This document shows positions 11,991 through 24,663 of a stretch of 64,000 nucleotides of DNA, piece by piece. This DNA comes from Heterobilharzia americana. Taxonomy: Eukaryota; Platyhelminthes; Trematoda; Strigeidida; Schistosomatidae. The position numbers and the translations under genes were made by a program. The notes below the pieces were generated by a model that searched no databases, was not told the DNA's origin, and was given only the letters and a program-made list of their open reading frames with translations. The DNA lies in assembly GCA_944470555.2 (NCBI GenBank), contig OX104130.1:58933491-58997490 (forward strand), given 5' to 3'. Within the stretch, counting starts at the first letter, position 1, and every line of letters begins with the position of its first letter.

Positions 11991-12800
11991 AAGGTAAAAC
12001 ACTACCAAGTTATTTCCTCAGTAACAGGAGATTGTAATATGCATATACTTCAAGGTGGAATAAAACCAGTAGTCTTTCTTGAAGCTCTGTTGAATAAAAT
12101 GGAAGTCAAAACCTTGAGTCATATCCACCTTACACTATATTTGCTGAAGTTCCAAATTAATTTAGTAACCCAGACGTTTCTAAATGAAACTCTGACGTCA
12201 TTAAAGCTGTATTTCTGATTATTTAGATGTACACAGTAAAAGTTGCCCGTTCAGTTTCCTCTACGATTCAAACTTTATTCGTAAAAGAATCTACTTTCAT
12301 GCATGCCGACAATGTCAACAGCGTATTTTTGTAAATTGAAGCATTGAATTACAGATACAGAAAAAGGCTAAATCGTGAGCAACCACTGAATTTTAATAAG
12401 TATATCTATAAGACCGAAACACGAAAGTATGAAACAACCAACAATAACCCACACATTTTCACTTTTTAAAGATGGAACAAATGTGTTACTCCCAGATGAT
12501 TTAAAAATTTAGGAACTTTAATTCGAATTTACGATTTGTTTTATTACTATGGTTTTCTTTTTGTCTTAGGCATGGAATAAAAGAGTAAAATTAAATGCCA
12601 GTAAATTTTAAAAATATTTTTTTTAACTTTACAATTGATCCTGTGCAGTAAAAAGACTATTATTTTCATTGCTGTTGTAAATTTTTTCCCATGCGAACTC
12701 AACTTATGCGCAAATTTAGATTCGTCAATATATTTTGACGAATAGTGAACTGGAGCATGTAAGTATTCATAGGAATTTGTTGCGTTATAGGATGCTGTCA

Positions 12801-13312
12801 TATAACTTATCCCTTTTTAGAAAGTCAAATTATAGTTACTCAAACATTCAGATTGCAAATGACGATTATCCATCGTCTGAATAAAATAAAGTGACTGTTA
12901 ACTGACTCATTGAATTCAACTAAATTCCAGGTCATTCTCAACTATCAAAGTATACCTCCATATTCATATCTCTTAATCACTAATCAATGTCTGAAAATTA
13001 CATTGGCCTGCCAAAAAAAGAAAAATGATTAGACAGTTAGTACGCTAAAATATCAAGTAGCTACACATCTCCCGATCCCGGATTAGGCAGGCCTGAATAC
13101 TCGACAACTGAAATAGATTTTTGTAAGGATTCAGACTTTACTGAAAATCTGGTAGGAATTCGAACACCATTCAAATATTATTACTTTTCTAATCTATTTA
13201 TCAATCTCACAACTGTTTTTGTTGAATTTTCTTACTATTTCCTAAAGTCTTTTCAATCTATATGTAAACTCTATATAGTTCAGTAGAACCACTAGTTATA
13301 ATTATAAACAGA
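12801..13312 (+). repeat. 515-base unclassified repeat, copy 1 (inverted relative to 32637-33152)
   Basis: This block matches the reverse complement of 32637-33152 along its full length with only scattered differences. Examples are the shared segments CATTCAGATTGCAAATGACG and TCTCCCGATCCCGGATT. It has no coding signature and no tRNA-like boxes. Its right end is followed within a few bases by an SM-alpha-like SINE, and the equivalent end of the other copy also abuts a SINE. Confidence 0.8.
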
Positions 13313-13317
13313 TCAAC

Positions 13318-13720
13318 AAAAACAACATTGCTCACTGAGAGACAGGTTCTTAGAGCTGACGAGGTCAAAGTAGAACGAAATGCACGTTCTGCTTTCCGCT
13401 CCCAGCTGCTATTCATCGATAATATCAAAATTTAAAATAAAGTGTCAAGTTATGCGCAGAGGAGCCCATGTGCCAATACAGACCGATTAATTCGGTCCAC
13501 TCAAGGAAGGAATAATATAAGCTATATCATATAAACTGTACCCATCGCACGAGAAGTGCTCATCGTGACTCAGTATTCAGGTGAGTAACGTTATGGTGTT
13601 TGAAACGATCCTGGGTTCACATCAGTCGGAACAATCGCTCAGTGATAGGCAGGTAGACCCAGCTGACATGTTCTGAGGAGGACGTAACGCGCATCCTCAA
13701 TTCCGCTGCCATACATCATT
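13318..13720 (+). mobile_element. SM-alpha-like SINE, tandem partial dimer with two hammerheads
   Basis: Two hammerhead segments lie in the same orientation, with CUGAC cores at about 13356 and 13663, a spacing of about 307 bases. Between them is the SINE linker (CCAATACAGACCGATTAATT) and a tRNA-like head with a weak box B (CCTGGGTTCAC). The first core is nearly canonical. The second has lost the GAAA box and spacing (GACGTAAC). The tandem arrangement resembles the SM-alpha satellite and the retrozyme class of hammerhead retroelements. Confidence 0.65.
13333..13402 (+). ncRNA. Hammerhead ribozyme, type I-like, core mostly intact
   Basis: The segment reads GAGCTGACGAG, a stem II of GGTC/GAAC with one mismatch around an AAAGTA loop, then ACGAAATGCACGTT. 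CUGANGA and GAAA boxes are present. The cleavage triplet would be GUU rather than GUC. Stem III is only two or three pairs, as in other schistosome copies. The 3' strand of stem I has diverged (CTGCTTTCC), so activity is doubtful. Confidence 0.5.
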
Positions 13721-16240
13721 AATTTTCTGTGTAAATCGTTTATCTTTACGATAAGCTAGGTTTGAGAAAGCAGACCTAACACACCGTAGCCTAAATAAAC
13801 TAGGAAACCTGCCATCCAACTCTGCTAAATTTCGGTTGTCTTATATACGCACTTCCTTCCTCTTTCTCTGAATTTACAAGATTGTCTTATTCTTCTTTTA
13901 GTATCAGACTGAAAGAATGTTGACAATCTTTACGTCACTCAGAAGTTCGACCAAATGGATGAACACAGAAGTGATGTAGCCAGAGACGAATAACTGGTTG
14001 AAAAGGAATAAATCTCTTCATTCAATCAGCATCACTTTCAAATGTTTAAATGGAGATTCCAATTTACTGAAATCATACTATCACTAGTCCAGCGACTGAG
14101 AACAAGTTACTCAATATTAGCATTTGTACAGATATTAATTTTATTAATTTGTCCAAAAACTTAACAGGATTTTTGCACCATCAGATAGTTTTATCACTAG
14201 GTGCTTAAGTTGATAAGGATATTCTTTTTTAGTAGGAAAGTATACAACCGAAATTTTATAAAATGTCATGTTCTACATAAACTAGACGTTAACTCGCCAT
14301 CAGTTTCAAGATGTTTATTTGCATGTACTGGCTAGTTTCTATCAAAAGACTAATTATCGACATTGTTCATCGTCATACAGTATATCATGATGCTACATTC
14401 CTTATTATCTTACCGGGAGTTATTGGAATGCTATAATACTCTAATAATAAAATGAAGCAATTGTCAACTGTCATTTTCTCAAAAGCTTACTTATATGGCA
14501 GGAATCCATTTTATAGTAGATGTTTGTATAAGGACCTTCTAGCTACATAATGTGCACAGTGAGTAACAGCATTGTGGTATCTCAGTGGATAATCAGTGGG
14601 ATGAACCTTTGCACAGATAGGTCTGTCTGCAAGGACTTACACTACCCACCGTATGTTGAACCGCACTGTTTGATCTTATGTTGAAGAGATATATGGTCAG
14701 AGTATTCTGGAACCAAGTTGAAAGTGAGAACCAGTGTCTGTCAATGACGCTACGAGATATTCAGGATAATTCACATATTCATAGCAATTTAATAACATTG
14801 GACCCTAAGTTTATGGTTGAATGGTTGCGGTGCTGTGGTGAAACCTGGTTATCTTAGGTTATACATAGGGTTACGGATATGGGATGCTAAGGAATTAAAA
14901 AATATGACAAGTAACCTGATTATTACTCCCAGGTCTTCATAAATCTTCCAGGTGACGTCATCTTCCTTGAAATCACCCTCAGCAAACGGTCAGACAAGTC
15001 TTAAGATTCAATTTTAATTGTCACCCCATTCTTAAAGACGAAGCACGTGGTAATACGATAGTATTTTTCATTCAGAAATTAAGGCAATATGCACAGCAAT
15101 TTTATGCATACAACTACAAGTGACTTTAAAATTTCTGGGGTTTTCTATGCGAACTTCTGTTGGTGGTTTCTGGGTCATTTTTCTGCCAAATACCAAGCAT
15201 TATGGTTGATGAAGTTTCTTAAATATTTGATTTATTCTTATTGCCTGTTCTCAGTCATTTACAACTTATTCAGGAGTCTGAGAAATAAGGTTTGCACTTC
15301 CTAACAATAAACTAATTGGTAAGTATTTGTACCAATAGTGTAAAATTAGCAGAACTACTGGTAAGTTAGTTTGTATACCTCAGTGAATTAATATTTTCTC
15401 ATCAATGAAGCAAAGTCTAATACTTTTATTTAATTCTCCTAAGTAGGAGGTTTATGCGCATCAGTAAATTTTTGCCTAACACTAATATCACGCATATGAC
15501 TACGCGTAATTAAGTGCATTCAAATAGATAAGAAAAATTTCATCGTATATCTACGGGATATTGTATTAGCAACACTTCCCTTTTTATAACCATATAAGCA
15601 AAATTTAACTTCATAAGAACTATTCCTTCAAAAAGTAATCAGAAGTTAAGAAAAAGATTTGCCAGCTAGACTGTAAATTATCCTACTAATTTTCCTAGCA
15701 CTTTGATAATGCTCTGTAGGCTTGAGAGATTTTAGAATCCAATTCCCCTAACATAGCAAAGTGGATTTCATACAAAGTTACATGATTATCACAGACTGTT
15801 GTCTTAGACTGCCATATCATCAGAGGAATCTAATTTTCTATACCCACTGAATAACGGCCTAATGATTGTGTGTAGGATATTTATAACCTTACTATTAAAA
15901 AAAAATACAAAGCTAGTCATTTTTACAAATTTTTCATATTAGTGAGTGTTCACTGAACAATTTGTTCAAAATTAAAAAGTAATGTAACATAAATAAAGTC
16001 AGGCATTATTCTTTTTATTCGAATAATTAATCACCGACAGTACTGAAAATAAGTTCGCTTATGCTTCATAAATACCTGCTGATTTTGTGAACTTTCCACA
16101 GAAATTAAAATGAAACAAAATAATGCCTAACCTTCTAGGCTGTTACTACTAATAAAAATCCTGTTTTAATATGAATTTCTATCATCTTCATTGATTGTCA
16201 CCGATTACAAAGATTAATCTTCTGCTGAAGGCTATTTAAA

Positions 16241-16302
16241 GTAGTAGTAGTAGTAGTTGTAGTAGTAGTAGTAATGGTAGTAGTAGTAGTAGTAGTAGTA
16301 GA
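16241..16302 (+). repeat. (GTA)n microsatellite
   Basis: An imperfect trinucleotide run of about 60 bases, interrupted by TTG and ATG units. Confidence 0.85.
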
Positions 16303-17599
16303 AATAATTCCACATCTATCGCAATTTAAGCTAGTCATACGGATAATACGTAAAAGTATGAAGATATGATGAATTCATTTTACTATCTTATTTGTTACTC
16401 TATATTCTTAAACTATTCACACTATTTTATTTGTTGACGGTATTAAAGTATTAGATATAAGGTCCAACATAACTGACTGTAAGAATTAGGATTTCTAGAG
16501 GCTTATTTTGCAATAAGCTGTTGTCGAAAATTTTTCCTAAACTGAACAAATCAGTCTTTTTGAATACCATGAAATAAGCTTTCACCTTTATCATAGTAGG
16601 AGGATATTCGACAAAATATCATGGAACTTGTTCACTTTTCAAATCTCTTTTTATGCAAAAATAGCTTTCACCATAAAAGTAGACACATTTGAAAGCCCAC
16701 CTATGAATGTTTCATAAGTGTGTATCAGAATAATGCCCATTGAACTAAATGTGGAGCAGATTTACTGGAAGAAGTCCATGTTACTTTCCTAGTTTCACCA
16801 CTTTCTTTTAGTTTGATTTACTTGATAGAAATCGTGTTCGGTTGGTTTCTGTATTTGAATCATACTGAGTTTCATTTATCTCGAAAACTCTGACTTATTT
16901 TGACGAACTTTGTAGATTTATTTTCGGGGTGGATTGGCATTTGATTTTGTGAGAACGGTAAGTGAACAGGATGAGTTTTGCACATAAAAATATCTGGAAA
17001 TGTCGTTGCATAATTTGTTTTCATTTCTCATTATTAAGAGTAGAGGAGATTCGGCTGTGTTATTTGTCCAAAACTAAGGGGGTAGCTTTTGAGACTAGTT
17101 ATTGCATCCGTTATGTGAAGATATTGGAATGATAACTAACCGGCAGTCTATCAAGATGTATTTTACCTTTAAAGTGAGATCTAACTGCTGAAATTTAGTG
17201 ATTTTCGTCAGTTAACTCCATCAGACTGTACATAGAAACCAGTAGAAAAGCAGATTTTTTAATCCACAGTAGGTTTTGGTCAGTTTCATTTCTGTAATGG
17301 AATAACAAACTAAACGTTTGCTCCCATTGAGAGGTCAATATCTGTTAGTCTTCTGACTAAGAAGTTGACGCTTGGCAATGAGATTTTTATTACAAAATAC
17401 TACAGTTCAGAGAACATAAAACCATCGTCAACCTCATTCTTGCAAACAAATTCACTCAATCGTTTCAAAATGCTAGTCACCATTGTTGTCTGAAGATAAA
17501 AACTTAAGGGTTTAGTTTATATTAACCAAGGGTTTTAAATAGTTCAGTTGATATTACTATTTATTAGCATACTTGCAATTCTGCGTTGTTTTACTGGAT

Positions 17600-17655
17600 C
17601 GAATTGCTTGACCTCTAGGACAAAACGCGCATCCTGGATTCCTATGTTAGCCACA
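17600..17655 (+). mobile_element. SM-alpha-like SINE 3' remnant
   Basis: The segment AGGACAAAACGCGCATCCTG followed by GATTCC matches the right half of the SINE hammerhead. The CUGANGA half is missing (GCTTGACCTCTAGGAC) and the GAAA box is CAAAA. Only the 3' tip of the element can be seen. Confidence 0.5.
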
Positions 17656-17999
17656 AACAACCAAATAACCATGATTAAGTTAAGCTGGTAGTTTCAAAAG
17701 TTCTCATCGTGTGAAGCAGAAAAAGACGTATAAGTAAGCCTTATTGCTTTCAACTAGACCCCCTTTAAATCTTACTCCCATATAAAGAGTCGACAGTATA
17801 TAAGAACTAAGCCAATTATGTAAATTCGTCGATCAGTGATAAATGCCTTTGAAACATATAGCATTAACGATGGTGATGATAAAAATTTTTTTAAAGATAA
17901 CGCTGACAGTCATAATTACAGTGTTGAAAAAATTACTAGTAGTACAGATGATAATGGTGATAAGAACCACGAAGACAGAATGGTAATGTAGACACTCTG

Positions 18000-18470
18000 A
18001 TCATCAAAGTGGGTCAAAAGCTTATAAAACTAAAAGATACGCAATTCCAAAGTAAGAAGTAAGTGGATCAACAAAGTCTAGACAAAAATGTTTGGTATAC
18101 GAAAGGAGTGAAGCATAAGAAAGGGATAGAAAAATTCCACTGTTGAAGCAGTTTACTAAATATTCGTGCCCACAGAAGAGATAGGGGATGTATAAACTCC
18201 TTATGAATGCAAATATCAGGGTTATTGGCCCCAATTCCTACAGCTTCTGTTATGTGTAAAAGATGAGTTCGAATACCAGCCGGAAGATTAAGTGGTATAC
18301 GATAGATAATCTTGAAATCATTGTTTCAATCTACTGAGTGATCGCTATCGACGAGATGAGCAAAAAATGGAGCTTCCTATGGATTTTTCCTGTTCCTTTC
18401 CCAACCAAGTGGTATCCCCTACATAGCTTTCTCCACGAGATTAGCTAACATTGTAAGTCCACATGGAAAC
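18000..18470 (-). mobile_element. Penelope-like element fragment: C-terminal nuclease region
   Basis: On the minus strand the translation contains AHLVDSDHSVD, then FKIIYRIPLNLPAGIRTHLL, then EAVGIGANNPDICIHKEFIH. This follows the order of the conserved C-terminal blocks of the PLE copies at 9.1-9.3 and 10.6 kb (DFKFIYGIRPN, ELKPDVCAQKKC). The wording differs enough to suggest a separate PLE lineage. No intact frame spans it. Confidence 0.6.
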
Positions 18471-19271
18471 GGCGAAGCTAAATAACTTACTTTTCACCTA
18501 AGCAACATCTGAGTTAATATAATTTTAAGACTTGAATTTTAGAGTTCATAAGGTTTGTAGTAAGAATTTAAACAAAAGTGACACTTTATTATACAAGTGG
18601 GTTTCAGTATATCCCTAACGTGTCTAAAAAAGCCAAAAAACAACATTTTTCTGGACGTTTTGCAGTGTGTCACACCTCATTCTGCCAAAGAATTTAGATT
18701 TTTATTGAAGATCTTGAGTAAAATCCAAATGTTCTCCTGTAGAAGCTGTGGCATACATATTTAAAAGTTAGGAAAAACCTTGTCATGATTTTCCAAACTC
18801 ACCAGGATTATAATAAATCCTACTTATATAATGATGAAATTAGACTTGGTGCTCAAATGTTTTCAGGACATTCGTAATAGTAATGAGCTAGATATTTGTG
18901 AATGACACTTGACGTTGTTCAGCCGTTAAGTTACAGCGTTTGCTTTTTACGTTAAGCTGTTGTTTGTCTAGAACGTTAGACAGTTAAAATTTATCACTGA
19001 TCAAAGAGCGAAGTTATTTTAACAATGGGTGATAAGGTAGTCACTCGATTCCGTCATGTTCATAGCTTTATAATCGAACTGCAGATGATTCATTGCTCTT
19101 CAGTCACTCACGCTGTTAGATTCATTGTAAATTTGAACAACTGTTTTCCAACACTTTTAATCACTGAAAACTTAGGTTTCAGGCAAAATACTATCAGGAT
19201 TTTTAAGTCGGTAGCTGAGGACGTGCGTCTTTAACGTGAAACAACTAACAGATACTTTGTGCTACTGATGG

Positions 19272-19340
19272 GTAGTCGCTGACAATAGAATCCAGAAAGC
19301 GTTTTTTGTCCTACTTGCGACTCGTCAGCTGAATAATACG
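19272..19340 (-). mobile_element. SM-alpha-like SINE 3' end with broken hammerhead
   Basis: On the minus strand CAGCTGACGAGTCGCAAGTA and GGAC are followed by AAAAAACGCTTTCTGGATTC. CUGANGA is intact, but G12 of the GAAA box is lost and stem II has a mismatch. It is sense-oriented with the host gene. Confidence 0.55.
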
Positions 19341-20609
19341 AGCAACAACATAAAAACTAACAGATGAGTTTTCGTAATGTACTGAAAGGGATCTGAAGTG
19401 TAAGAAATGCTATTCGCTGACTAATGAATAAGATTTTCCCTTGCTTTTACATGACATACCTTGAATGTCTTAACAGCTTTCCGAACAACTAATCAACAGT
19501 AGTATTTTATACTGTTCCATCTTGTTAGGCAATTGATCATAAAAAACTCTACTTGACCTTCGTAGTAAGAAACAATCGGTTAGTAATGTTACCTTTCTCT
19601 GGCCCAAATTTGTCAGCATTTCTTTATGTATTTTTTGCAGCTGATTGAATGGTTCTTAATCTCACTAATTTCTCATGTATTTAAGATGCTAAGAATTTTT
19701 CCTGTTTCTAAATGACCAACTCTTTTCAAAATGATTGTTTTTTACGACTACTTCACTTGGACAATCTTACTTTTGAACAAATACAAGAACTTGATTTTTT
19801 TCCCTTCTTATGCATATATTGAATGCTTGCATTTAATGTTTTGCAATTCATCAAGTTTCAACATTATTTATGATGTTACCATATACCAATAAGGCTGCTC
19901 TAGTAACTATTTCAAGTGATGCATATCTGAAATTAAGAGAAAAGTAGTATTCTCTCAGTGATTAAAAAATGTGCCACTCATTGCTAGTTTCAGGAGTCTT
20001 TCTTCTAAGCTAATTAGGCCACACTTGATCCCCTGTAGAACTGTATGGTGTAAACAAGTTGATTATCAGTGAGTAATCGACGTAGATGTGAAATACAAAC
20101 TGCTCATTCCTGATGGAAGTCTATTCATCATGTTTGCAACTTAGTCACCCAGTTAAGTGATGTGATACTGTGGTGCACTGTTTTTCGGTATTAGCTGTTA
20201 GAGGTCGGTTGATAGTTTTAATATTTAGAGTTCAAGTATATGTGTGAAAAAGTCACAGAATGCAGTAAACTACTAGAGGATTTCCATAACTCAGAAGGTG
20301 GAACCTCATAAGGAAACTTTAGATCATTCGAAGCACAATTAGTAGTGACATTGTATTCATTACATTAAGCATCAAGTAAGCATTAAGCGTTAGTTAGGAT
20401 ATGATTTCGATAGAAACATGATCAATTGTATTAAACATTATCTTTTCAGTCTTTTAATTGCACAGATAGGTTAAAGTATGAGTTAAATTCAAAAGTGCAT
20501 ACAACTAAGAAGTAAATTCAGTACGATTATACACACTTTTCATGTGACAGTTTAAATTATTTTCTACCTACGTTTATAAATTACCGTTGCTATACTTGAT
20601 CAAACTACC

Positions 20610-20870
20610 CAACCACTGTTGACAGATGGGCTTATGAGCAGGTGCCTCATTACTGCCTGAATATTAATCTAATTATACTTTGCTCGGTTGTTAGCAGTGG
20701 TATCTAGGACACGCATTTCGTTCCGTTTAGGACTCCTTAGTTGGATATGCCAGTGATCAAGTGAGTAATGGTTTCCTCGCTGGGACTTGAACCCAGTACT
20801 CATCAAGTCAAACGCTTAAACGTTATCAGCATACTTGATTACTGCATACAAGTCTAGTTCACCTTTAATG
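20610..20870 (-). mobile_element. SM-alpha-like SINE with intact box B, tandem fragment
   Basis: On the minus strand the tRNA-like head includes GGGTTCAAGTCCC, a good pol III box B. It is followed by the SINE body and a hammerhead segment in which CUGANGA has become CUAAGGA, while GAAA and a GUC triplet remain (ACGAAATGCGTGTC). Left of it (20610-20670) is the linker of a further unit, so this is part of a tandem. A ribozyme with this core mutation should be inactive. Confidence 0.65.
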
Positions 20871-21364
20871 AAATTTTCCCACCTTTAGAACTGCATACTC
20901 TACCATTAATGGTAGAATGGTCGCTTTTTAGTTTATGGTCTTAAGTTTCAGCGTGCTCTGAAGGATAACCAAAGCACTCTCATAAGCGTTTTATAACAGA
21001 TGTATTGCGAATATACTTCAGAAGTCTCCTTGAAACTTATCTGAAGAGACTATATTTATATACCATCCAACTTGTACCTATTCATATGAGATATTTATTC
21101 TACTCTATTACTATACTACAACCCCCTAAATGAAATTTCATATTGGTTTCTTGGATGACTCCAGGAGAACTAAATACTTTTTTTCTAGTCGTCCATTATC
21201 CTCTTGCTCGCTTAGTGTATCCGTAAGTTTTAATGGGATTAATTAGCTATTTATTTTTCAATCTAATAATTTGTCATATTTAAGAAATATTGTCTTTACA
21301 AAACTGGTAAGATTTACTTTACTAACGGAAAAATGCTTGGAAAATAGGCTGAAGTTGTTTAATG

Positions 21365-21655
21365 ATGGATTGTGGCTAGCAGTGGTATCCAGGATGCGCA
21401 TCTCGTCCTATTTTGGACTCGTCAGCTCCCAGTGAGTGATGTCGTTCCCACCTGGATTGGGACTCGGTAGCGATTGCTTCAAATGCCAGTGCGTTATCCA
21501 CTACACCACCGAGCCAATATAGCCACTTCTTGTGTGACGGGTATAGTTTTTAGTATAATTGTTTTTATATGATACCGTCGTTGATTAGACCGAATTGATT
21601 GGTCTCTATTGTCATATGGGCTCCTGTGCGGATGCCTCGATATTGCCTGCTTTCT
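21365..21655 (-). mobile_element. SM-alpha-like SINE, nearly full length
   Basis: On the minus strand the order is linker (CGAGGCATCCGCACAGGAGC), TATA-rich spacer, tRNA-like head (box A-like TGGCTCGGTGGTGTAGTGGA), body, and hammerhead ending GGATACCACTGCTAGCCAC. CUGACGA is intact but GAAA is GAGA (A14 changed) and part of the 5' strand of stem I is missing. Sense-oriented within the host intron. Confidence 0.8.
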
Positions 21656-22069
21656 AATTGCATTAATGATGGATGGCTATGTTATGAAGTACCCTTATCA
21701 TCCAATGTTTGAAAAGAAATAGTGCGAATACAGATTATGATAAACTAGGAACCATTAAAATCTAAGAATACTGTTCCATTCTGTTTGGAATCTACAGGTC
21801 GAATACGCTTGGAACACATTTTCACGAATCCAGCTGTAAGTGAGTAATCACTGTGTAAATCACTATGATGAAGGAACAACCAGATTACAAGTTTTGAACA
21901 CGAGGTGCTTTCTACTACCCAAAAACACTAAAACGCAACTAATATGAGTATAGAGGATTCTATCCTAGCTGCTCATATGATAAGAGTAGATAAGCTTTTC
22001 AGCTTAAAGGTCAATAACGAATGTTTACAAAGCTTGATAAAATAGATATGCAATCTAACACAACAGAAC

Positions 22070-22483
22070 CTACCGATTGATGGAATTTATTGTTGACCTC
22101 ATGTGTGTTACACCCATATTGCTTGTAGTCGATTGGTGTTGTAATTGGCATTGTTATCTGTGTCTGAGTCACTTGTGTTGGTGAGAATGATGTTAAATAC
22201 TGATAAGTACTTCTGGGAGATCCGGACTCATCAGATAAGAGGATAGATTTATGTAGTGAGTTTTGTATTCCAATAAAATTGGCGTCATAATTATTGCCAT
22301 TGTTATTATTGTTGCTGCTTATGGTCGACTTTGAGAACTCTGTATTATCACGAATATTTAATGGATTTTCACTTAGACTACTTATTAGCTTATTAGATTC
22401 AAATGATGATAGATTTTGATTAGTAAGCAATGAATTTTGACAGACTGTTTGATTTCCCCACTGACTGACTGAATCATTTTTCA
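22070..22483 (-). CDS. Protocadherin-like receptor, cytoplasmic-tail exon (internal)
   Basis: An open stretch of 138 codons, rich in serine, asparagine and threonine, preceded by a pyrimidine tract and AG acceptor. Its first two bases complete a valine codon with the single base left by the transmembrane exon at 58201, so the frame carries across a 35.7 kb intron. Two donors are possible. GTAG|GTTCTG (exon end 22070, phase 1) matches the acceptor of the exon at 7107. TCG|GTAGGT (end 22074, phase 0) looks stronger but would need another exon in between. I chose 22070 for phase. There is no known domain, and the composition is that of a disordered signalling tail. Joining to the cadherin gene is inferred from strand, order and phase, not from a transcript. 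Confidence 0.68.
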
Positions 22484-23419
22484 CTTGATTTGATTAAAAG
22501 AAAAAAATACAAGTGAATAGAATGATGGATAGTTTTACTTCACAAAAAGAAATAATTGCATGCTAGAATTTTAATGATATAATTAGAGGGAAAGGAAAAA
22601 TCTTTTGTGTATAGCTGTATGTACGTTTTGTATCGGTAAATCTATTACAAATATTGTACTTAATATCATTGATGGATTAACACTTACATAGACCACAAAT
22701 AGTTTTTAAATTAAAATGATATACTACATGGTATATACTGATGTATGTTCACTGTATTCGATTGTTATAATTAAGGAAAAAGAAGTACACGGTATGGCTT
22801 AAGCAATACATTCCTGGTATACTTAGTTGAGAATTTACCTTCAGCTGATGTAAAGCTTCCACTGAAACGACAAGTTGTTTTCCAGTGTATCTTCAGAGAA
22901 ATTATGACACCATAAAGACATCATTACATGTATACTTACATCTAGTAATAAAAAATAAGACCAACACTTTTAAATTGCACATCAAGTTTCACCAGCGGAT
23001 TTGTTACCAGATTATTTCAGATTTTTGATGTGTGGAATGATGTCAGTGGGTTGTTTATATTATAACTTTAGCTTGATTCAAGTGGAAACCACGGTGCTTG
23101 CATGAAGACAGGTCTTCATTCATACTTGAAAGAACTCAGTCTCAGTTAATTTTGTTTTAATTGGTGGCCAGCTCTTATTGATATGGTTTTGTTGTTGTCA
23201 ACTAGATGGATTTCTTCATTCTGGGTGAAACATAGGTTGATGAAACTAGCAGAAAGCCTTAGACTGTGTCTGTACCATGAAGGTATGTGGTGTGACAACT
23301 GTGGGGTGGACGATAAGTGCGCTGAATGAGAATTACAGTTGTTTACTTGTGACAGAAATAGTTTGAGAGCAGACTCTTCGAACATGGAACTGAATGAAGG
23401 TTCAAGGCAGTACAAACTC

Positions 23420-23520
23420 CTGGTTGTGTTGCATTCTCTCAGGTGGGTGACTTAATTGTTAAGCTTTCATTGTGTTTCTAGACATCATCAGCACTAACTT
23501 CAATATGAAGTAAGTTGTGG
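23420..23520 (+). repeat. Dispersed repeat related to the 34.6 kb palindrome arm
   Basis: The segment AAGCTTTCATTGTGTTTCTA followed by GACATCATCAGCACTAACTT matches one arm of the palindrome at 34563-34727 with a few differences. The class is not recognised. The ORF on the minus strand at 23146-23415 next to it has no recognised similarity. Confidence 0.5.
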
Positions 23521-24135
23521 ATATCTTTCCTTGAGTAATGAAGTAGCTTGCACTGACGAATAGGTTTTTGACTGGTTGTTTCCTTTGATTGCTGTGACAT
23601 TGACTGTACACATTTCCTTCTTAACTGTTTCTCTGCCTGACCACTGACCTTTCTGATGTTTACAGTTTTTTCTTATTGGCTGATAGATTAGGGCCTATGT
23701 CTATACATCTGCTGATTGCTAAATGACCTGATTGACAAGCTTCTAGGAATTCTCCAATATACTTCGTGTTTCTTGTGTCCAACATCTCTACATTTTCAAC
23801 CAATGCAAAATATTTACGCTAACGATTCTCGGCAAGTACCAATTTTGTGTCCGTAACTTCAGATGACTTTCCCTTATATAATTCTTTGCGCCAGAGTCAG
23901 TCAGACATTTGTCAAACCTTAGTTTCTCTGTATTTTCGTGCTCATCAGTTTTACATTTTTTCGAAAGATGTTTCAAATTTTATATTTCCGAGTAGTACTA
24001 AATTAAATGATTATGTATTTTTCCAGAATCTTGGTGGGAATGTGAAAGAGTATCATTTCATTTCAGATAGGTTACAAATTCTATTTCTTTGTTTTATGCA
24101 TTGTTTAGGTTATTATCATGATAATCGTGGGAATG

Positions 24136-24137
<2 letters not shown>

Positions 24138-24195
<58 letters not shown>
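24138..24195. repeat. (TA)n microsatellite, 57 bases
   Basis: A pure alternating AT run. It accounts for an apparent Ile-Tyr repeat at the end of a small open frame here, which is not a gene. Confidence 0.97.
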
Positions 24196-24197
<2 letters not shown>

Positions 24198-24663
24198 AAA
24201 TAAGAATCATCCACTCACTCTCAGCTAATTACTGAGAACTCTGAGTAAATAGCTGGTTTCAGAAAGTCACAATGGAAATTCTTTTCATTGAAAGCACTTC
24301 AAACCGAAACACATACACATATATGTTTTAAAATTTTTGCGATTTTCCTTATGGTCATTCCACTTGCCATTGCATCTAAATAACTAATCTGACTTCAGAT
24401 AGGCAATAACTTGTTTTCCTAACAGAACAAGTGGAAGAACCTAAGAAACTGGTGAATCTGAGATTAAAAGTGACTTCATGGGTTCCAGTATTTTGAAAAT
24501 ATGACGAAATACAATTTTGTAGCTATTCGTTAACTGAATAAAATTGAGTACTTGGCTAAGATCCACTTTAATGAAGCCACAAACTCATCGTTTTGTAGGC
24601 TAATAAGAACAAAAGTTAGTTTTTGGACAACCATTTATTCTGAAACAGACAAAAGGGGTTTTA

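Larger units (their letters stand above)
7108..22069 (-). other. Second long intron of the protocadherin-like gene
   Basis: The interval runs from the phase-1 donor at 22070 to the TTTTAG acceptor before 7107. It holds a cluster of PLE remnants (8.7-12.0 and 18.0-18.5 kb), several SINE copies and one arm of a 515-base inverted repeat, all listed separately. I see nothing recognisable in about 7110-8440, 9430-10400, 12000-12800, 13720-16235, 16310-17595, 18500-19270 and 19340-20600. Confidence 0.5.

Noticed and set aside
14560..14640. tRNA-like segment (TGGTATCTCAGTGGATAATC)
   Set aside because: Only a box A-like stretch was found, with no box B at a suitable distance and no hammerhead or second copy.
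20790..20860. A functional tRNA gene (good box B)
   Set aside because: The sequence is the head of a SINE. Acceptor and anticodon stems do not form, and the body and hammerhead of the element follow.
23146..23415. Minus-strand 89-codon frame
   Set aside because: No family was recognised and it lies beside a dispersed repeat. There is not enough to call a gene.
24138..24203. Open frame ending in an Ile-Tyr repeat
   Set aside because: The repeat is translation of a (TA)n microsatellite, and the rest of the frame has no protein-like signature.
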